Shown piece after piece: positions 16,674 through 26,028 of a stretch of 64,000 bases of DNA (position 1 is its first letter; the number at the start of each line of letters is the position of its first letter). This stretch comes from Streptomyces xanthophaeus. Its GTDB lineage: Bacteria > Actinomycetota > Actinomycetes > Streptomycetales > Streptomycetaceae. A model generated the notes under the pieces. That model worked only from the letters and a program-made list of their open reading frames with translations, was not told the DNA's origin and made no database searches. Position numbers and translations under genes: made by a program. The DNA lies in the NCBI RefSeq assembly GCF_030440515.1, contig NZ_CP076543.1, forward strand, positions 1,922,001-1,986,000, given 5' to 3'.

Positions 16674-17348
16674 TCAGTGTGCTGCCGCCGTCTCGACCGC
16701 CTCGCTCGGGCGGACGATGACGAAGCCCTCGCCGCTCAGCTTCAGCTGGACGGCCTCGCCGGAGCCGCCGCGGATCATCGAGCCGACCGACTGGGAGCGG
16801 TGCAGGCCGGTCTCCAGCTGGGCGCTCCAGCCGACCACCGCGTCCGTGTCCACGTGGACCGGGGCCTGGGGGGTGACCGGGATGATGATCGGGTGGCCGT
16901 CGCAGACGACGGCGAGCTTGCCGGTGCCGGTGAAGAGGCTGTTGAAGAGGCCGCCGCCGGTCATGCCGGCGCCCTTCACCATCTTGATCTCGTAGGACAG
17001 GGTCGGGTCGAAGCAGAGCACGTTGCGGCCGTTGATGGTGAGGGCGTCACCGGGCTCGAAGTCGATGATGAAGCAGTTGCCCGCCCGGTGGGCGAACCAG
17101 GCCTCGCCCTGGCCGCGTACGGACATGAGCGCGAGGCCCTCGCCCGTCACGGCGCGCTTGAGCATGCCGCCTATGCCCTGTCCCTTGCGCTCGAACTGGA
17201 GGTTGCCGCGGAAGGCGACCATCGAGCCCTGCCGGGCCAGCATTTCACCGTTGACGTTGTACTTCACGGACTTGGCGTTCTGCAGGGTCATACCGGGGGC
17301 GACGGCCGCCTGGGCCAGGTTCTCGGACGCGAAAAGATCACTCTTCAT
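16674..17348 (-). CDS. AIM24-family protein
   Basis: 224-residue all-beta protein of the AIM24/TerD-like fold group, with the typical MVAFRGNLQFERKG, LMSVRGQGEAWFAHRAG and GLFNSLFTGTGKLAVVCDG segments. The start at ATG 17348 has GAGGA at good spacing. Function unknown in bacteria (the yeast namesake acts in mitochondrial architecture). It precedes the ABC genes by a 12-base overlap or gap depending on their start, so it may be cotranscribed. Confidence 0.82.
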   Translation of the reverse strand: MKSDLFASENLAQAAVAPGMTLQNAKSVKYNVNGEMLARQGSMVAFRGNLQFERKGQGIGGMLKRAVTGEGLALMSVRGQGEAWFAHRAGNCFIIDFEPGDALTINGRNVLCFDPTLSYEIKMVKGAGMTGGGLFNSLFTGTGKLAVVCDGHPIIIPVTPQAPVHVDTDAVVGWSAQLETGLHRSQSVGSMIRGGSGEAVQLKLSGEGFVIVRPSEAVETAAAH

Positions 17349-17419
17349 GGCTTCGATCCTCACCCGGGCCGACCACCCGGGGCATCATCCTGAAGGCGGA
17401 GGCTGGCATCCTTGGCAGG

Positions 17420-18172
17420 ATGAGCAGCCAGCACACGAACGACATCTCCGACGTCCCCGCGGTCGGGGCGGACAGCCCCTTCCGCCAGGAGCACGTACTG
17501 CGTGACGAGGCCCCGCAGTTCGTGCTGCCGCTGGTGGTGCGGATCGAGAAGGCCGAGCCGCCCGCCCGGACGGACGCCCTGGAGACGGCGGCCCGCGCCG
17601 TGCTGGTCCTGCTGACCGACGAGCGGGCGCACGGCGAGGGCGAGTGGGCCAGGGCGGTCCGAGACTGGCAGGACGCCCGGATCCGCAAGGTGGTCCGGCG
17701 GGCGCGCGGGGCGGAGTGGCGCAAGGCGGAGACCCTGCCGGGCGTCACGGTGCACGGGAACGGCGCGCAGGTACGGGTCTTCCCGCCGGTGCCCCTCGAC
17801 GGCTGGCCCAAGGAGCTGGCCAAGCTCCAGGTGTCGGGCACCGACCTGGACGACCCGGAGCCCGTCGCCGCGACCGCGGAGCCGGGTCTGCCGGTGCTGT
17901 GGCTCAACCCCGGCCTCGACATGTCGGCCGGCAAGGCCATGGCCCAGGCCGGGCACGCGGCGCAGCTGGCGTGGTGGGAGCTGACGGGGGCGGAGCGGAC
18001 CGCATGGCAGGATTCCGGTTTCCGGCTGGCGGTACGGACGGCCCCGCGCGAGCGGTGGGCCGAGCTGGGCGGCAGCGGTCTGCCGGTGGTCCGGGACGCC
18101 GGATTCACCGAGATCGCGCCGGGCAGCGCGACGGTGGTCGCCGACCATCCGGCACTGCGGGCCCGGCTCTGA
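17420..18172 (+). CDS. Pth2-like peptidyl-tRNA hydrolase domain protein
   Basis: 250 residues. The C-terminal half holds the PTH2 signature NPGLDMSAGKAMAQAGHAAQ (about 173-192), matching the Lys- and His-containing active-site helix of archaeal-type peptidyl-tRNA hydrolase 2; the N-terminal half is unassigned. It starts at ATG 17420, divergent from AIM24. Streptomyces usually also carries a normal bacterial pth gene, so this may have a side role. Confidence 0.75.
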   Translation: MSSQHTNDISDVPAVGADSPFRQEHVLRDEAPQFVLPLVVRIEKAEPPARTDALETAARAVLVLLTDERAHGEGEWARAVRDWQDARIRKVVRRARGAEWRKAETLPGVTVHGNGAQVRVFPPVPLDGWPKELAKLQVSGTDLDDPEPVAATAEPGLPVLWLNPGLDMSAGKAMAQAGHAAQLAWWELTGAERTAWQDSGFRLAVRTAPRERWAELGGSGLPVVRDAGFTEIAPGSATVVADHPALRARL

Positions 18173-18175
18173 GGC

Positions 18176-18197
18176 GGTTCCCCGGCAGGCGGGAACC
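18176..18197. terminator. Hairpin after the Pth2-like gene
   Basis: GGTTCCC (18176-18182) and GGGAACC (18191-18197), a perfect 7-bp stem with an 8-base loop directly after the stop. The right arm also forms GGAAC of a possible ECF-type -35 with CGTC at 18215-18218, 18 bases away, upstream of the MNIO gene. Confidence 0.5.
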
Positions 18198-18292
18198 TCA
18201 AATGTTCCTCTGAACGTCCCCTCCTGCGATTGGCGCGACTCCGTCGGGGCCATGACATCGGCACACGGTGCGAAGAGAGGGGGCGAGGGGAC

Positions 18293-19591
18293 ATGAAGCC
18301 CATGGCACACCTGGGGGTGGGCATCGGCTGGCGGCCCGAGATCGCGGACGCCGTCGAACGGCTTTCCGGCCTGGACTGGGTCGAGGTGGTGGCCGAGAAC
18401 GTATGCCCGGGCCACCTGCCCGAGTCCTTGCTGCGGCTGCGCGAGCGGGGCACGCGCGTCGTGCCGCACGGGGTCTCGCTCGGCCTCGGCGGTGCGGACC
18501 GCCCCGATCCGGCGAAGCTGGCGGCGCTCGGCGAGCGGGCGGTGGCGCTGGGGGCGCCGCTCGTCACCGAGCACATCGCCTTCGTACGGACCTCCTCGCC
18601 GGTGCTGGAGGCGGGGCACCTGCTGCCGGTGCCGCGCACCCGCGACGCGCTGGACGTGCTGTGCGAGAACGTGCGGATCGCGCAGGACGCCCTGCCGGTC
18701 CCGCTGGCGCTGGAGAACATCGCCGCGCTGTTCTCGTGGCCCGGCGAGGAGCTGACGGAAGGGCAGTTCCTCACGGAGCTGGTCGAGCGGACCGGTGTCC
18801 GGCTGCTCATCGACGTGGCCAACCTGCACACCAACCGGGTCAACCGGGGCGAGGACCCGGCCGCCGTGCTCGACGCGATCCCGCTGGAGGCGCTGGCGTA
18901 CGTGCACGTGGCGGGCGGCATCGAGCGGAACGGTGTCTGGCACGACACCCACGCGCACCCGGTCCCGCCGGTGGTGCTCGACCTGCTGGCCGAGCTGCGC
19001 TCCCGGGTGGAACCGGCGGGCGTCCTGCTGGAGCGGGACGACGACTTCCCGCCGGAGGCCGAGCTCGCGGGCGAGCTGGCCGCGATCCGCGCCGTGGTGA
19101 CGGCCGGACCGGCCGCGCCCGGGGAGCGGGTCACCGCCGGGCCCGGTACCGGGCCCGGTACCGAACGGCGCCCGGTCGAGGAGTCGGCCCGGACCCGGGT
19201 GGCGCTCGGACAGGCGGCGCTGCTGTCGGCGCTGGTGGCCGGGACCCCCGTACCCGAGGGCTTCGACCGCCGGCGCATCCGGGTGCAGGCCCGGGCGCTG
19301 GCCGCCAAGCGGGCCGACGTGGTGGCGAAGCTGGCTCCCGAGCTGCCCGTGATCCTGGGCGGACCGGACCCGTACCGCGAAGCCTTCCTCTCCTACGCCA
19401 AGGGCCGCCCCATGACGTCCGGGTACCGCCGGGACGCGCTGGACTTCGCCGAGGACCTGCTGATCCGGGACCTGCCGGCCGATCCGGCCGCCCGGCGCCG
19501 GCTCACCACCTGGTGGCGGGACCGGGCCGGGGCCAGGCCGCCCCGCCGGATCGTGCGCTGGGCCCGGACGCTGGCGGGGAGAGCGGCATGA
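18293..19591 (+). CDS. DUF692 / MNIO-family iron oxidase with C-terminal extra domain
   Basis: 432 residues. The first 270 form a DUF692 (multinuclear non-heme iron oxidase, MbnB/TglH-like) TIM barrel. Candidate metal ligands can be read: H59 (VVPHG), H94 (TEHIAF), E141 (LENIA), D174/N177/H179 (IDVANLH), H205 (YVHVAGG), D218/H220 (WHDTH) and E247 (LLERDDDF). A Gly-Pro-Thr linker (282-290) leads to a helical domain (about 300-430) with [21 protein letters not shown], absent from the small MNIOs. Known MNIOs modify Cys-containing peptides using Fe and O2. Its stop overlaps the start of a Cys-tailed membrane protein by four bases (ATGA), which makes that tail the obvious candidate substrate. Confidence 0.85.
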   Translation: MKPMAHLGVGIGWRPEIADAVERLSGLDWVEVVAENVCPGHLPESLLRLRERGTRVVPHGVSLGLGGADRPDPAKLAALGERAVALGAPLVTEHIAFVRTSSPVLEAGHLLPVPRTRDALDVLCENVRIAQDALPVPLALENIAALFSWPGEELTEGQFLTELVERTGVRLLIDVANLHTNRVNRGEDPAAVLDAIPLEALAYVHVAGGIERNGVWHDTHAHPVPPVVLDLLAELRSRVEPAGVLLERDDDFPPEAELAGELAAIRAVVTAGPAAPGERVTAGPGTGPGTERRPVEESARTRVALGQAALLSALVAGTPVPEGFDRRRIRVQARALAAKRADVVAKLAPELPVILGGPDPYREAFLSYAKGRPMTSGYRRDALDFAEDLLIRDLPADPAARRRLTTWWRDRAGARPPRRIVRWARTLAGRAA

Positions 19592-20676
19592 ACCTCCTCG
19601 CCGTGGCGATCTGGATCGCCGTCCTCCTCTCCTCCGTCCTGCTGATCGCCGGGCTCCGCAGGTCCCGGTCCGCGTCCGCGGGACCCGCGCCCGCCCTGCA
19701 CGACCTGTCCGAGGCAGCCTTCCTGGTGGGCGGTCCCGGCACCGTCGTGGACGCCGCGCTCGTCTCGATGCTCGGCGACGGCCGGCTGGTGGCCGGCGGT
19801 CCGGGCATCGTCCAGGTACGCCCCGGGGCGCGGGCCGCCGACCCCGCCGAGCGGGCCGTCCTCCAGGCCCACCAGGGGGCGCCCTCGGGCTGGCTCTACC
19901 AGGTGCGCTACGCCGCCATGTGCGACCCGGCCGTCCAGGAGATCGGGGACGGGCTGGCCGACCGCGGACTGATCACCCCGCCCGGATCCGGGCTGCGCCG
20001 CATGCGCCGCTGGGGGCTGGTCCAGGCCGTCGTGTGCGCGCTGCTGCTGTTCCCGGTGTCGCTGGTGCTGACCGTCGTGTCGCTCGCCCTCGATTCCGGC
20101 TCCGGGGTGCCGTTCATCGCGAAGGTGGTGGTCGTCCTGGTGGGCGGCATCGTCGTGGGACTGATGTGCGCGGCCCGGGCCAAGAGCCGGGTCACCGGCG
20201 CGGGCGCGCGGGCGCTGCGCGCGATCCGTTCCGCCCACCTGAACGACCGGACCCCGCACGTGCAGACGGCGCTGTTCGGGCTGCGCGGTCTGCGGGACCC
20301 CGCACTGCGCCGGCAGCTGGTGCCCGCCGTGCGCGGGACCCGGCTGGCCGCGGCCCAGTCGCGCGCCACGCACTCCCACCGCACGCACTCCCACGGCACG
20401 GACAGCTCCTCGCACTGGTCGGGGGCCGAGGTGCTGCCGATCGTCTGGTGCGCCGGGAGCGACGGGGGCGGTGGCGGCGGTTCGAGCTGCGGCAGCGGTT
20501 CGGGCTGCGGGTCTTCGGCGGGCGGCTGCGGGTCCTCGGGTGGTGGCTCAAGCTGCTCCGGCGGTGGATCGGGCTGTTCGAGCAGCAGCTCCAGCTGTTC
20601 CACGAGCAGCTCCAGCTGCGGCAGTTCGTCGAGCTGCGGCAGTTCGTCCAGCTCCAGCTGCGGCAGCAGCTCCTGA
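19588..20676 (+). CDS. TIGR04222-like membrane protein with Ser/Gly/Cys-repeat tail, candidate MNIO substrate
   Basis: 362 residues. An N-terminal membrane helix (5-23) and a cytoplasmic region with [20 protein letters not shown] (38-57) and [11 protein letters not shown] (61-71) match the TIGR04222 membrane domain as I recall it. Two close membrane helices follow (about 145-168 and 178-196). A His-rich segment T261-H-S-H-R-T-H-S-H (H262, H264, H267, H269, H276) precedes C288 and a 65-residue tail of only Gly, Ser, Cys, Ala and Thr, with Cys at 301, 307, 314, 323, 330, 337, 344, 350 and 358, that is every 6-9 residues. I recall that such proteins are found beside DUF692 genes. The tail looks like a multi-site RiPP core attached to a membrane protein. 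Function unknown. Confidence 0.82.
   Translation: MNLLAVAIWIAVLLSSVLLIAGLRRSRSASAGPAPALHDLSEAAFLVGGPGTVVDAALVSMLGDGRLVAGGPGIVQVRPGARAADPAERAVLQAHQGAPSGWLYQVRYAAMCDPAVQEIGDGLADRGLITPPGSGLRRMRRWGLVQAVVCALLLFPVSLVLTVVSLALDSGSGVPFIAKVVVVLVGGIVVGLMCAARAKSRVTGAGARALRAIRSAHLNDRTPHVQTALFGLRGLRDPALRRQLVPAVRGTRLAAAQSRATHSHRTHSHGTDSSSHWSGAEVLPIVWCAGSDGGGGGGSSCGSGSGCGSSAGGCGSSGGGSSCSGGGSGCSSSSSSCSTSSSSCGSSSSCGSSSSSSCGSSS
20489..20673 (+). repeat. Low-complexity Cys/Ser/Gly coding repeat
   Basis: Coding repeat for residues 301-361 of the membrane protein: agctgcggc/tcgagctgc units produce Cys at 6-9 residue spacing. The serine count rises towards the end while glycine falls. It is in frame and ends in the stop codon, so it is a protein tail, not a mere slippage scar. 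Confidence 0.8.
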
Positions 20677-20771
20677 CCGCCGGTCCTACGGCAACCGGGG
20701 GCGGAATCCGCGGCAACGGGGCCATCGGCGCCGACACCGGCCGGTGATCCTTTACAACGCCGCCGCCCGGC

Positions 20772-20798
20772 CCTCTCATCGGTTCATCGGATGAGAGG
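20772..20798. promoter_or_regulatory. Hairpin overlapping the peptidase ribosome binding site
   Basis: CCTCTCATC (20772-20780) and GATGAGAGG (20790-20798), perfect 9-bp arms with a 9-base loop. The right arm runs into the ribosome binding site GAGGAAGGGG (20795-20804) of the gene starting at 20810. It may be a protein operator or an mRNA hairpin that limits translation. Confidence 0.5.
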
Positions 20799-20809
20799 AA
20801 GGGGCCGCC

Positions 20810-22474
20810 ATGCGGACGGGACTCGCAGGCTGCGCGGCCGCGCTTGCAGCGCTCTCCCTCCTCCCCTGCGTCCCGGCCCACGCCGCACGGCCGGCCTCGC
20901 CCGGCCCGCTCGGCGGGACGGCCGCCGAGGCCGCCGGCGCCGCCCTCGCCGCCCGCCGCGCGGCGGCCCTGGCCACGGCCGGAGGCAGCGGCGGACTCGA
21001 CTTCCGCCGCTGCCCCGACGCCGAGGAACTCCCCGGCCCGGTCCGGTGCGCCACCCTGCGCGTCCCGCTCGACTACGCCCGGCCCGACGGCCCGCAGATC
21101 TCCCTCACCGTCAGCCGGGTCGCCGCCACCGGGGCCGGCGGCGCCGCCCGCCAGGGCGCGCTCGTCCACAACCCCGGCGGCCCCGGAGCCTCCGGCATGT
21201 ACTTCCCGCTCCTCGCCGACGTCCCCGGCTGGGAGCGGATCGCCGCCGCCTACGACCTGGTCGGCTACGCCCCGCGCGGCGTCGGCCGTTCCGCCCCGCT
21301 GTCCTGCCAGGACCCCGCCGCCCGGCCCGGGGGCCCCACCCAGGAACCTGCCGACCCGGCCGCCCCCTCCCCGGCGTACAAGCGGCAGCGCCTCGCGGCC
21401 GCCCAGGCCTACGCCCGCGGCTGCGCGCGGCGGGCCGGCGCGGCCCTGCCGTACTACACGACCCTCGACAACGCCCGCGATCTGGACGTCCTGCGGGCCG
21501 CGCTCGGCGAGCGGAAGCTGAACTTCATGGGCGCCTCGTACGGCACCTACCTCGGCGCCGTGTACGCCACCCTGCACCCGGGCCGCGTCCGCCGGATGGT
21601 CCTGGACTCGGCGGTCGACCCCGACCCGCGCCGCGTCTGGTACCGCAACAACCTCGACCAGTCACGCGGCTTCGAGCGCCGCTGGTACGACTTCCGCGCC
21701 TGGGCGGCCCGGCACCACGGCACGTACGGACTCGGCGCCACCCCGGCGGCCGTGCAGGCGAGCTACGCGCGCGTCCGGGACGCGGTGGCCCGTACTCCGG
21801 CGGGCGGGGTCGTCGGCACCGGCGAACTCCGGGCCGCCTACCTCCAGGCCGTGTACTACGACGACGTGTGGCCGGACCGGGCGGCGGCCCTCGCGGCCTT
21901 CCTGCGCGGCGATCCGGCGCGGCTGACCGCCCAGGCCGCACCCGACCCGGAAGCGGCGGCCGAGGCGGAGAACGCGACGGCGGTGTACACGGCGGTGCTG
22001 TGCAACGACGCCTCCTGGCCCGCCGACTGGGAGACCTGGGACCGCGACACCACCGAACTGGCGCGCAGGGCCCCCTTCGAGGCCTGGGCCAACGCCTTCC
22101 TGAACCTGCCGTGCGCCTCCTGGCCGGTGCGCGAGCGGCAGCGGCCGGTGGCGGTCGGGGCCCAGCCGGAGCGGCTGCCCGGGACCCTGGTGGTCGCGGC
22201 GGAGCGGGACGGGGCGACCCCGTACGCGGGTGCGCTGGAACTCCAGCGGCGGCTCGGCGCCGGGGCTTCGCTGGTGACGGAGAAGGGGGCCGGCTCCCAC
22301 GGAGTGGTCGGCGGACGCAACGGCTGCGTGGACCGTCACGTGGAGCGGTATCTGCTGACGGGCGCCACCCCGGGGTGGCGTGTCACGTGTGCGCCGCATC
22401 CGGAGCCCGCACCGGTGTCGCTGGACGACCGGGCAGCGAGCGCCCACAGGGCACTGCTGCCGCCAGTCGTCTGA
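20810..22474 (+). CDS. Secreted tripeptidyl-aminopeptidase-like alpha/beta hydrolase (S33/TAP)
   Basis: 554 residues with a Sec signal peptide (1-26, cleavage near AHA-ARP). The alpha/beta-hydrolase core has the oxyanion region HNPGGPGASG (120-129), nucleophile S243 in GASYGTYLG, acid D467 in AERDGATP and base H497 in GSHGVVGG, with the TAP-like C-terminal domain. Streptomyces homologues (Tap, SlpD/E) release N-terminal tripeptides from secreted proteins. C68/C80 and C398/C435 may form disulfides. Monocistronic; ends at a bidirectional hairpin terminator. Confidence 0.88.
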   Translation: MRTGLAGCAAALAALSLLPCVPAHAARPASPGPLGGTAAEAAGAALAARRAAALATAGGSGGLDFRRCPDAEELPGPVRCATLRVPLDYARPDGPQISLTVSRVAATGAGGAARQGALVHNPGGPGASGMYFPLLADVPGWERIAAAYDLVGYAPRGVGRSAPLSCQDPAARPGGPTQEPADPAAPSPAYKRQRLAAAQAYARGCARRAGAALPYYTTLDNARDLDVLRAALGERKLNFMGASYGTYLGAVYATLHPGRVRRMVLDSAVDPDPRRVWYRNNLDQSRGFERRWYDFRAWAARHHGTYGLGATPAAVQASYARVRDAVARTPAGGVVGTGELRAAYLQAVYYDDVWPDRAAALAAFLRGDPARLTAQAAPDPEAAAEAENATAVYTAVLCNDASWPADWETWDRDTTELARRAPFEAWANAFLNLPCASWPVRERQRPVAVGAQPERLPGTLVVAAERDGATPYAGALELQRRLGAGASLVTEKGAGSHGVVGGRNGCVDRHVERYLLTGATPGWRVTCAPHPEPAPVSLDDRAASAHRALLPPVV

Positions 22475-22545
22475 ACTTCCGGGCGGGATCTCCGGCTGCG
22501 TCGTTTCGGGGGCAGGGGCCGTCTTTCGGACCAGCCTCCCGATCC

Positions 22546-22584
22546 ACCGGAGGAACTCACCTGACGGTGTGGTCGTCCTCCGGT
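22546..22584. terminator. Bidirectional terminator between the peptidase and hemQ
   Basis: ACCGGAGGA (22546-22554) and TCCTCCGGT (22576-22584) with an inner CACC/GGTG extension. It lies between two convergent genes and can serve both. Confidence 0.7.
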
Positions 22585-22604
22585 CCTTCCCCCCAGGGGA
22601 GGTA

Positions 22605-23318
22605 TCAGGCGAGCCCGGCCACCAGATCGGCGACGGACTTGCGGCGCCCGGTGTAGAAGGGCACCTCTTCACGGACGTGCATACGGGCCTCGGAGGCGCG
22701 CAGGTGACGCATGAGGTCGACGATGCGGTACAGCTCGTCCGCCTCGAAGGCCAGCAGCCACTCGTAGTCGCCCAGCGAGAAGGAGGCGACGGTGTTGGCG
22801 CGCACGTCCGGGTAGCCGCGGGCCATCTTGCCGTGGTCGGCGAGCATGCGGCGGCGGTCCTCGTCGGGCAGCAGGTACCAGTCGTAACTGCGCACGAAGG
22901 GGTACACGCTGACGTACTCGCGCGCGACCTCGTCGGCCAGGAAGGCCGGGATGTGCGACTTGTTGAACTCGGCCGGGCGGTGCAGGGCCATGTTCGACCA
23001 CACCGGCTCCAGGGCACGGCCCAGCTTGGTACGGCGGAACAGGTTGTAGGCGGTCTGCAGCTCGTCCGCCGTCTCGGCATGCCACCAGATCATGACGTCG
23101 GCGTCGGCGCGCAGGCCGGAGACGTCGTAGGTGCCGCGGACCGTGATGTCCTTGGCGCCCAGCTGGTCGAAGAGCTCCTGGACCTCGTCGGCGTAGCCGG
23201 TGCGGTCCTCGGGAAGAACGTCCTTCAGCTTGAAGACGGACCACAGGGTGTAGCGGATGACCTCGTTGAGGTCCTTCGCCTTCTTCCCCGCGTTGGGAAT
23301 CTTCTCTGGTGCAGTCAT
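22605..23318 (-). CDS. hemQ: Coproheme decarboxylase HemQ (ChdC)
   Basis: 237 residues of the chlorite-dismutase-like family. It decarboxylates coproheme III to heme b in the actinobacterial coproporphyrin-dependent branch. The proximal heme ligand is probably H162 ([11 protein letters not shown]), with Y139 ([14 protein letters not shown]) and H122 (FNKSHIP) in the positions of the catalytic Tyr and distal His of actinobacterial ChdC, judged by spacing from memory. The ATG at 23318 is preferred to an upstream in-frame start with an unnatural Arg-rich leader. It starts 4 bases after hemG ends, so the two are coupled. Confidence 0.93.
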   Translation of the reverse strand: MTAPEKIPNAGKKAKDLNEVIRYTLWSVFKLKDVLPEDRTGYADEVQELFDQLGAKDITVRGTYDVSGLRADADVMIWWHAETADELQTAYNLFRRTKLGRALEPVWSNMALHRPAEFNKSHIPAFLADEVAREYVSVYPFVRSYDWYLLPDEDRRRMLADHGKMARGYPDVRANTVASFSLGDYEWLLAFEADELYRIVDLMRHLRASEARMHVREEVPFYTGRRKSVADLVAGLA

Positions 23319-23322
23319 GTGC

Positions 23323-24828
23323 CTATTGTCCCGTGCGCTGATCAGTGGTCGGTGCCAGGGGTGCCGTACGCGCACCGAGCGCGGCGATCACCGCGTCGGC
23401 GGCCTTGCCGGCGCTCGCGATGCAGGCCGGAATGCCCACTCCGTCGTAGACCGCGCCGCACACCGCGAGGCCCGGCAGGGCCGCGACGGCGGTGCGGATC
23501 CGGGCGACCCGGTCGAGGTGGCCCACCGGGTACTGGGGCAGTCCGCCGTCCCACCGGGTGACGGTGGAGGCGACCGGCCGGGCCGCGAGGCCCACGGCCT
23601 CGCCGAGGTCGGCGAGGGAGACGTCGACGAGCTCGCCGTCCTCGCGCTGCAGGTCGCTCTCGTCGGCGTAGCGGCCGACGGAGGTGCGCAGCAGGAAGAG
23701 GTCGGGATCCGTCCCGGCCCAGGCCCACTTGTTGCTGGAGAAGGTGGAGGCCTTGATGGTCCGGCCGTCGACGGGCGGTACGAGGAATCCGCTGGCGCCG
23801 CCGCCGGAGACGGCCGTCGGCAGCTCGGAGCGGCGGAAGGCCATCGTGATCAGGGCCATCGAGGCGTACTCGACCCCGCGGAGCTCGGCCGCGGCGGCCG
23901 GGGCGAGCCCGTCCAGCAGCCGTGCGGCGGCCCCGGCCGGGGTGGCCAGGATCACGGCGTCGGCCTCGACGACCTCGGCGCCGGCCACCACCCGCCAGCC
24001 CCCGGCCGTACGGACGACCTCGCGGACGGGGGCGTCGGTGACGAGCCGGGCCCCCGCGGCGCGGCAGGCCTCGGCCACGGCGACCGGGAGCCGTCCGATG
24101 CCGCCGTCGATGCCGGCGAAGACGGGACCGGCCGGCTGGGGCGCGGACTCCGCCCGGCGCTGCAGTGCGCGTACGCCGTCGCCCAGGAGGGCGTGCGTGC
24201 GGGCGGCCTCGAAGAGCTGGGGGACGGCGGCCCGCATGGAGATGCGGTAGGCGTCGCCCGCGTAGACCCCGCCGAGCAGCGGTTCCACCAGCCGGTCGAC
24301 GACCTCGCGGCCGAGGCGGGCCGCGACGTACGCGCCGACGGCGACGTCGTCGCCGATCTCGGTGGGCGGCAGCGTCCGCTCGGCCTCGATGCGGGCCAGT
24401 CCCTCGGCGGAGAGCACCCCGGAGGCGGCGAGCGGTCCCAGGTCGCCGGGGACGCCCATGACGTGGCCGCGCGGCATCGGGCGCAGCGCGCCGCGGGTCC
24501 ACAGGTGGGCGGTGGCGGTGGCGGGCGACTGCACGGACGCGCCGAGGCCGACGGCCTCGGCGAGGGCCACGGCTTCGGGGCGGCGGGCGAGCATGGATTC
24601 GGCGCCGAGGTCGACGCGGGCCCCGGCGAGCTCACCGGCGTACAGCTTGCCGCCGAGCCGCGGTCCGGCCTCCAGCAGGGTGACGCGGACGCCTTCGGCG
24701 AGCAGCCGGTGGGCTGCCGCGAGGCCCGCGATACCGCCGCCGATGACGACGGCGTGGCCCGGGGAGCCGGCGGGCCGGGGGGAGCCGCCCGGCCGATCCG
24801 TACGCATGTCCGCTTCGTGCATGGACAC
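23323..24828 (-). CDS. hemG: Coproporphyrinogen III oxidase (HemY/CgoX-type, hemG)
   Basis: 501 residues. The FAD-binding GxGxxG is [16 protein letters not shown] (27-42), followed by the ADP-ribose Glu (LLEAG, 51-55) and the GGK loop. The C-terminal FAD motif is [20 protein letters not shown] ([19 protein letters not shown]). In actinobacteria this flavoenzyme oxidises coproporphyrinogen III to coproporphyrin III, the step before ferrochelatase and HemQ. GTG 24828 is the outer start; ATG 24822 and ATG 24807 are possible. Divergent from the DUF4349 lipoprotein gene. Confidence 0.92.
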   Translation of the reverse strand: MSMHEADMRTDRPGGSPRPAGSPGHAVVIGGGIAGLAAAHRLLAEGVRVTLLEAGPRLGGKLYAGELAGARVDLGAESMLARRPEAVALAEAVGLGASVQSPATATAHLWTRGALRPMPRGHVMGVPGDLGPLAASGVLSAEGLARIEAERTLPPTEIGDDVAVGAYVAARLGREVVDRLVEPLLGGVYAGDAYRISMRAAVPQLFEAARTHALLGDGVRALQRRAESAPQPAGPVFAGIDGGIGRLPVAVAEACRAAGARLVTDAPVREVVRTAGGWRVVAGAEVVEADAVILATPAGAAARLLDGLAPAAAAELRGVEYASMALITMAFRRSELPTAVSGGGASGFLVPPVDGRTIKASTFSSNKWAWAGTDPDLFLLRTSVGRYADESDLQREDGELVDVSLADLGEAVGLAARPVASTVTRWDGGLPQYPVGHLDRVARIRTAVAALPGLAVCGAVYDGVGIPACIASAGKAADAVIAALGARTAPLAPTTDQRTGQ

Positions 24829-24961
24829 ATCGTCTCAGACCGATCTCCGAGGCCGGACCGTGACCGCATCGGGATCACCCCGGGACCGTGGATTCGAAAC
24901 CCGCGACGGGACTCTGGACGTCGAACCGGCAACACCAGCCGATCCTCGGGGGTTTACAGCG

Positions 24962-25969
24962 ATGCGCAGTTTCGACAGACACCGTTCCGCGGCGGCCCTG
25001 GCCGCCCTCGCGCTGGCCGGGGCGCTCGCGCTCACCGGCTGCGGCGCGAGCGGCCAGGGCTCGGCGGGCGAGAAGGCGGCGGTGGCGCCCGCCGCCGACA
25101 ACAAGGCCCCGGAGGGCGCGGCGGCGGCTCCGGCGCCGGCCGGGTCCGCGGGCGCCGCGGGCTCCGCCGCCGGCAAGAACGCGGCTCCGCCGGCCGTGGT
25201 CCGCCCGAACGTCATCCGGACGGCGACGCTCGGCATCGAGACGGCGGACGTCCAGAAGACGCTCGCCTCGGCCCGCACGGCCGCGGACGAGGCGGGCGGC
25301 TACGTCGGCAACGAGTCCACCAAGCGCGGCGAGGACGGCCGGATGACCTCGACGCTGACCCTGCGGGTGCCGGGCGAGCGCTACGACGCCGTGCTCGGCG
25401 CCATGGAGGGCAGCGGGAAGCTCCTGCACCGCAAGGTCGACGCGCAGGACGTCACGGAGAAGGTCGCCGACATCGGCAGCCGCGTCTCCTCGCAGCAGGC
25501 CAGCGTGGCGCGGGTGCGGGAAATGATGGGCAAGGCCTCGGCGCTGAGCGAGGTGGTGATGCTGGAGAGCGAGCTGTCGCGCCGCCAGTCGGACCTGGAG
25601 TCGCTGCTGGCGCAGCAGACGGCGCTGAAGGACCAGACCTCGCTGGGCACGATCACGCTGGAGGTCTCGGAGCCGGCCGCGAAGCCGGAGGCCGAGAAGA
25701 AGGAGAAGAAGAAGGAGCCCACCTTCCTGGGGGCCCTGGGCGGCGGCTGGGACGTCTTCACCAAGGTCGTGCGCTACCTGACGGTGGCGGTGGGCGCGGT
25801 GCTGCCGTTCGCGCTGACGGCCGTGGCGGGGCTGCTGCTGTTCCGGCTGTACCGGCGGTGGCGTCCTGCGCGGCCGAAGCCGGCCCCGGTGCCGTGGCGG
25901 GCGACGGTACCGGCGGCCCGGACGGCTCCGGACGCCGCTCCGGACACCGAGGCCGGCGTACAGGACTGA
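24962..25969 (+). CDS. DUF4349 lipoprotein with C-terminal membrane helix
   Basis: 335 residues from ATG 24962. Lipobox LTGC gives Cys27, followed by an Ala/Gly/Pro linker (28-80). The DUF4349 region has an N-terminal alpha-beta domain (RTATLGIETADVQKTL, TLTLRVPGERYDAVL), a coiled coil (about 165-215, with SSQQASVARVREMM and SELSRRQSDLESLL) and, after a Lys/Glu patch, a membrane helix (about 265-290) with an RLYRRWRP inner end. Such proteins are predicted to span the cell wall side as a lipid-anchored helical device; function unknown. Confidence 0.85.
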   Translation: MRSFDRHRSAAALAALALAGALALTGCGASGQGSAGEKAAVAPAADNKAPEGAAAAPAPAGSAGAAGSAAGKNAAPPAVVRPNVIRTATLGIETADVQKTLASARTAADEAGGYVGNESTKRGEDGRMTSTLTLRVPGERYDAVLGAMEGSGKLLHRKVDAQDVTEKVADIGSRVSSQQASVARVREMMGKASALSEVVMLESELSRRQSDLESLLAQQTALKDQTSLGTITLEVSEPAAKPEAEKKEKKKEPTFLGALGGGWDVFTKVVRYLTVAVGAVLPFALTAVAGLLLFRLYRRWRPARPKPAPVPWRATVPAARTAPDAAPDTEAGVQD

Positions 25970-26028
25970 ACGCGCGTTCGGCCGTAGCGTGTTCACCATC
26001 CGACGGTGGTGAAGGGGCGGTACGGACG

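Noticed and set aside
20489..20673. Cys-rich tail as a keratin-like or random slippage artefact
   Set aside because: It stays in frame to the stop, has regular Cys spacing and sits in an ATGA-coupled pair with an MNIO, so a function is more likely.
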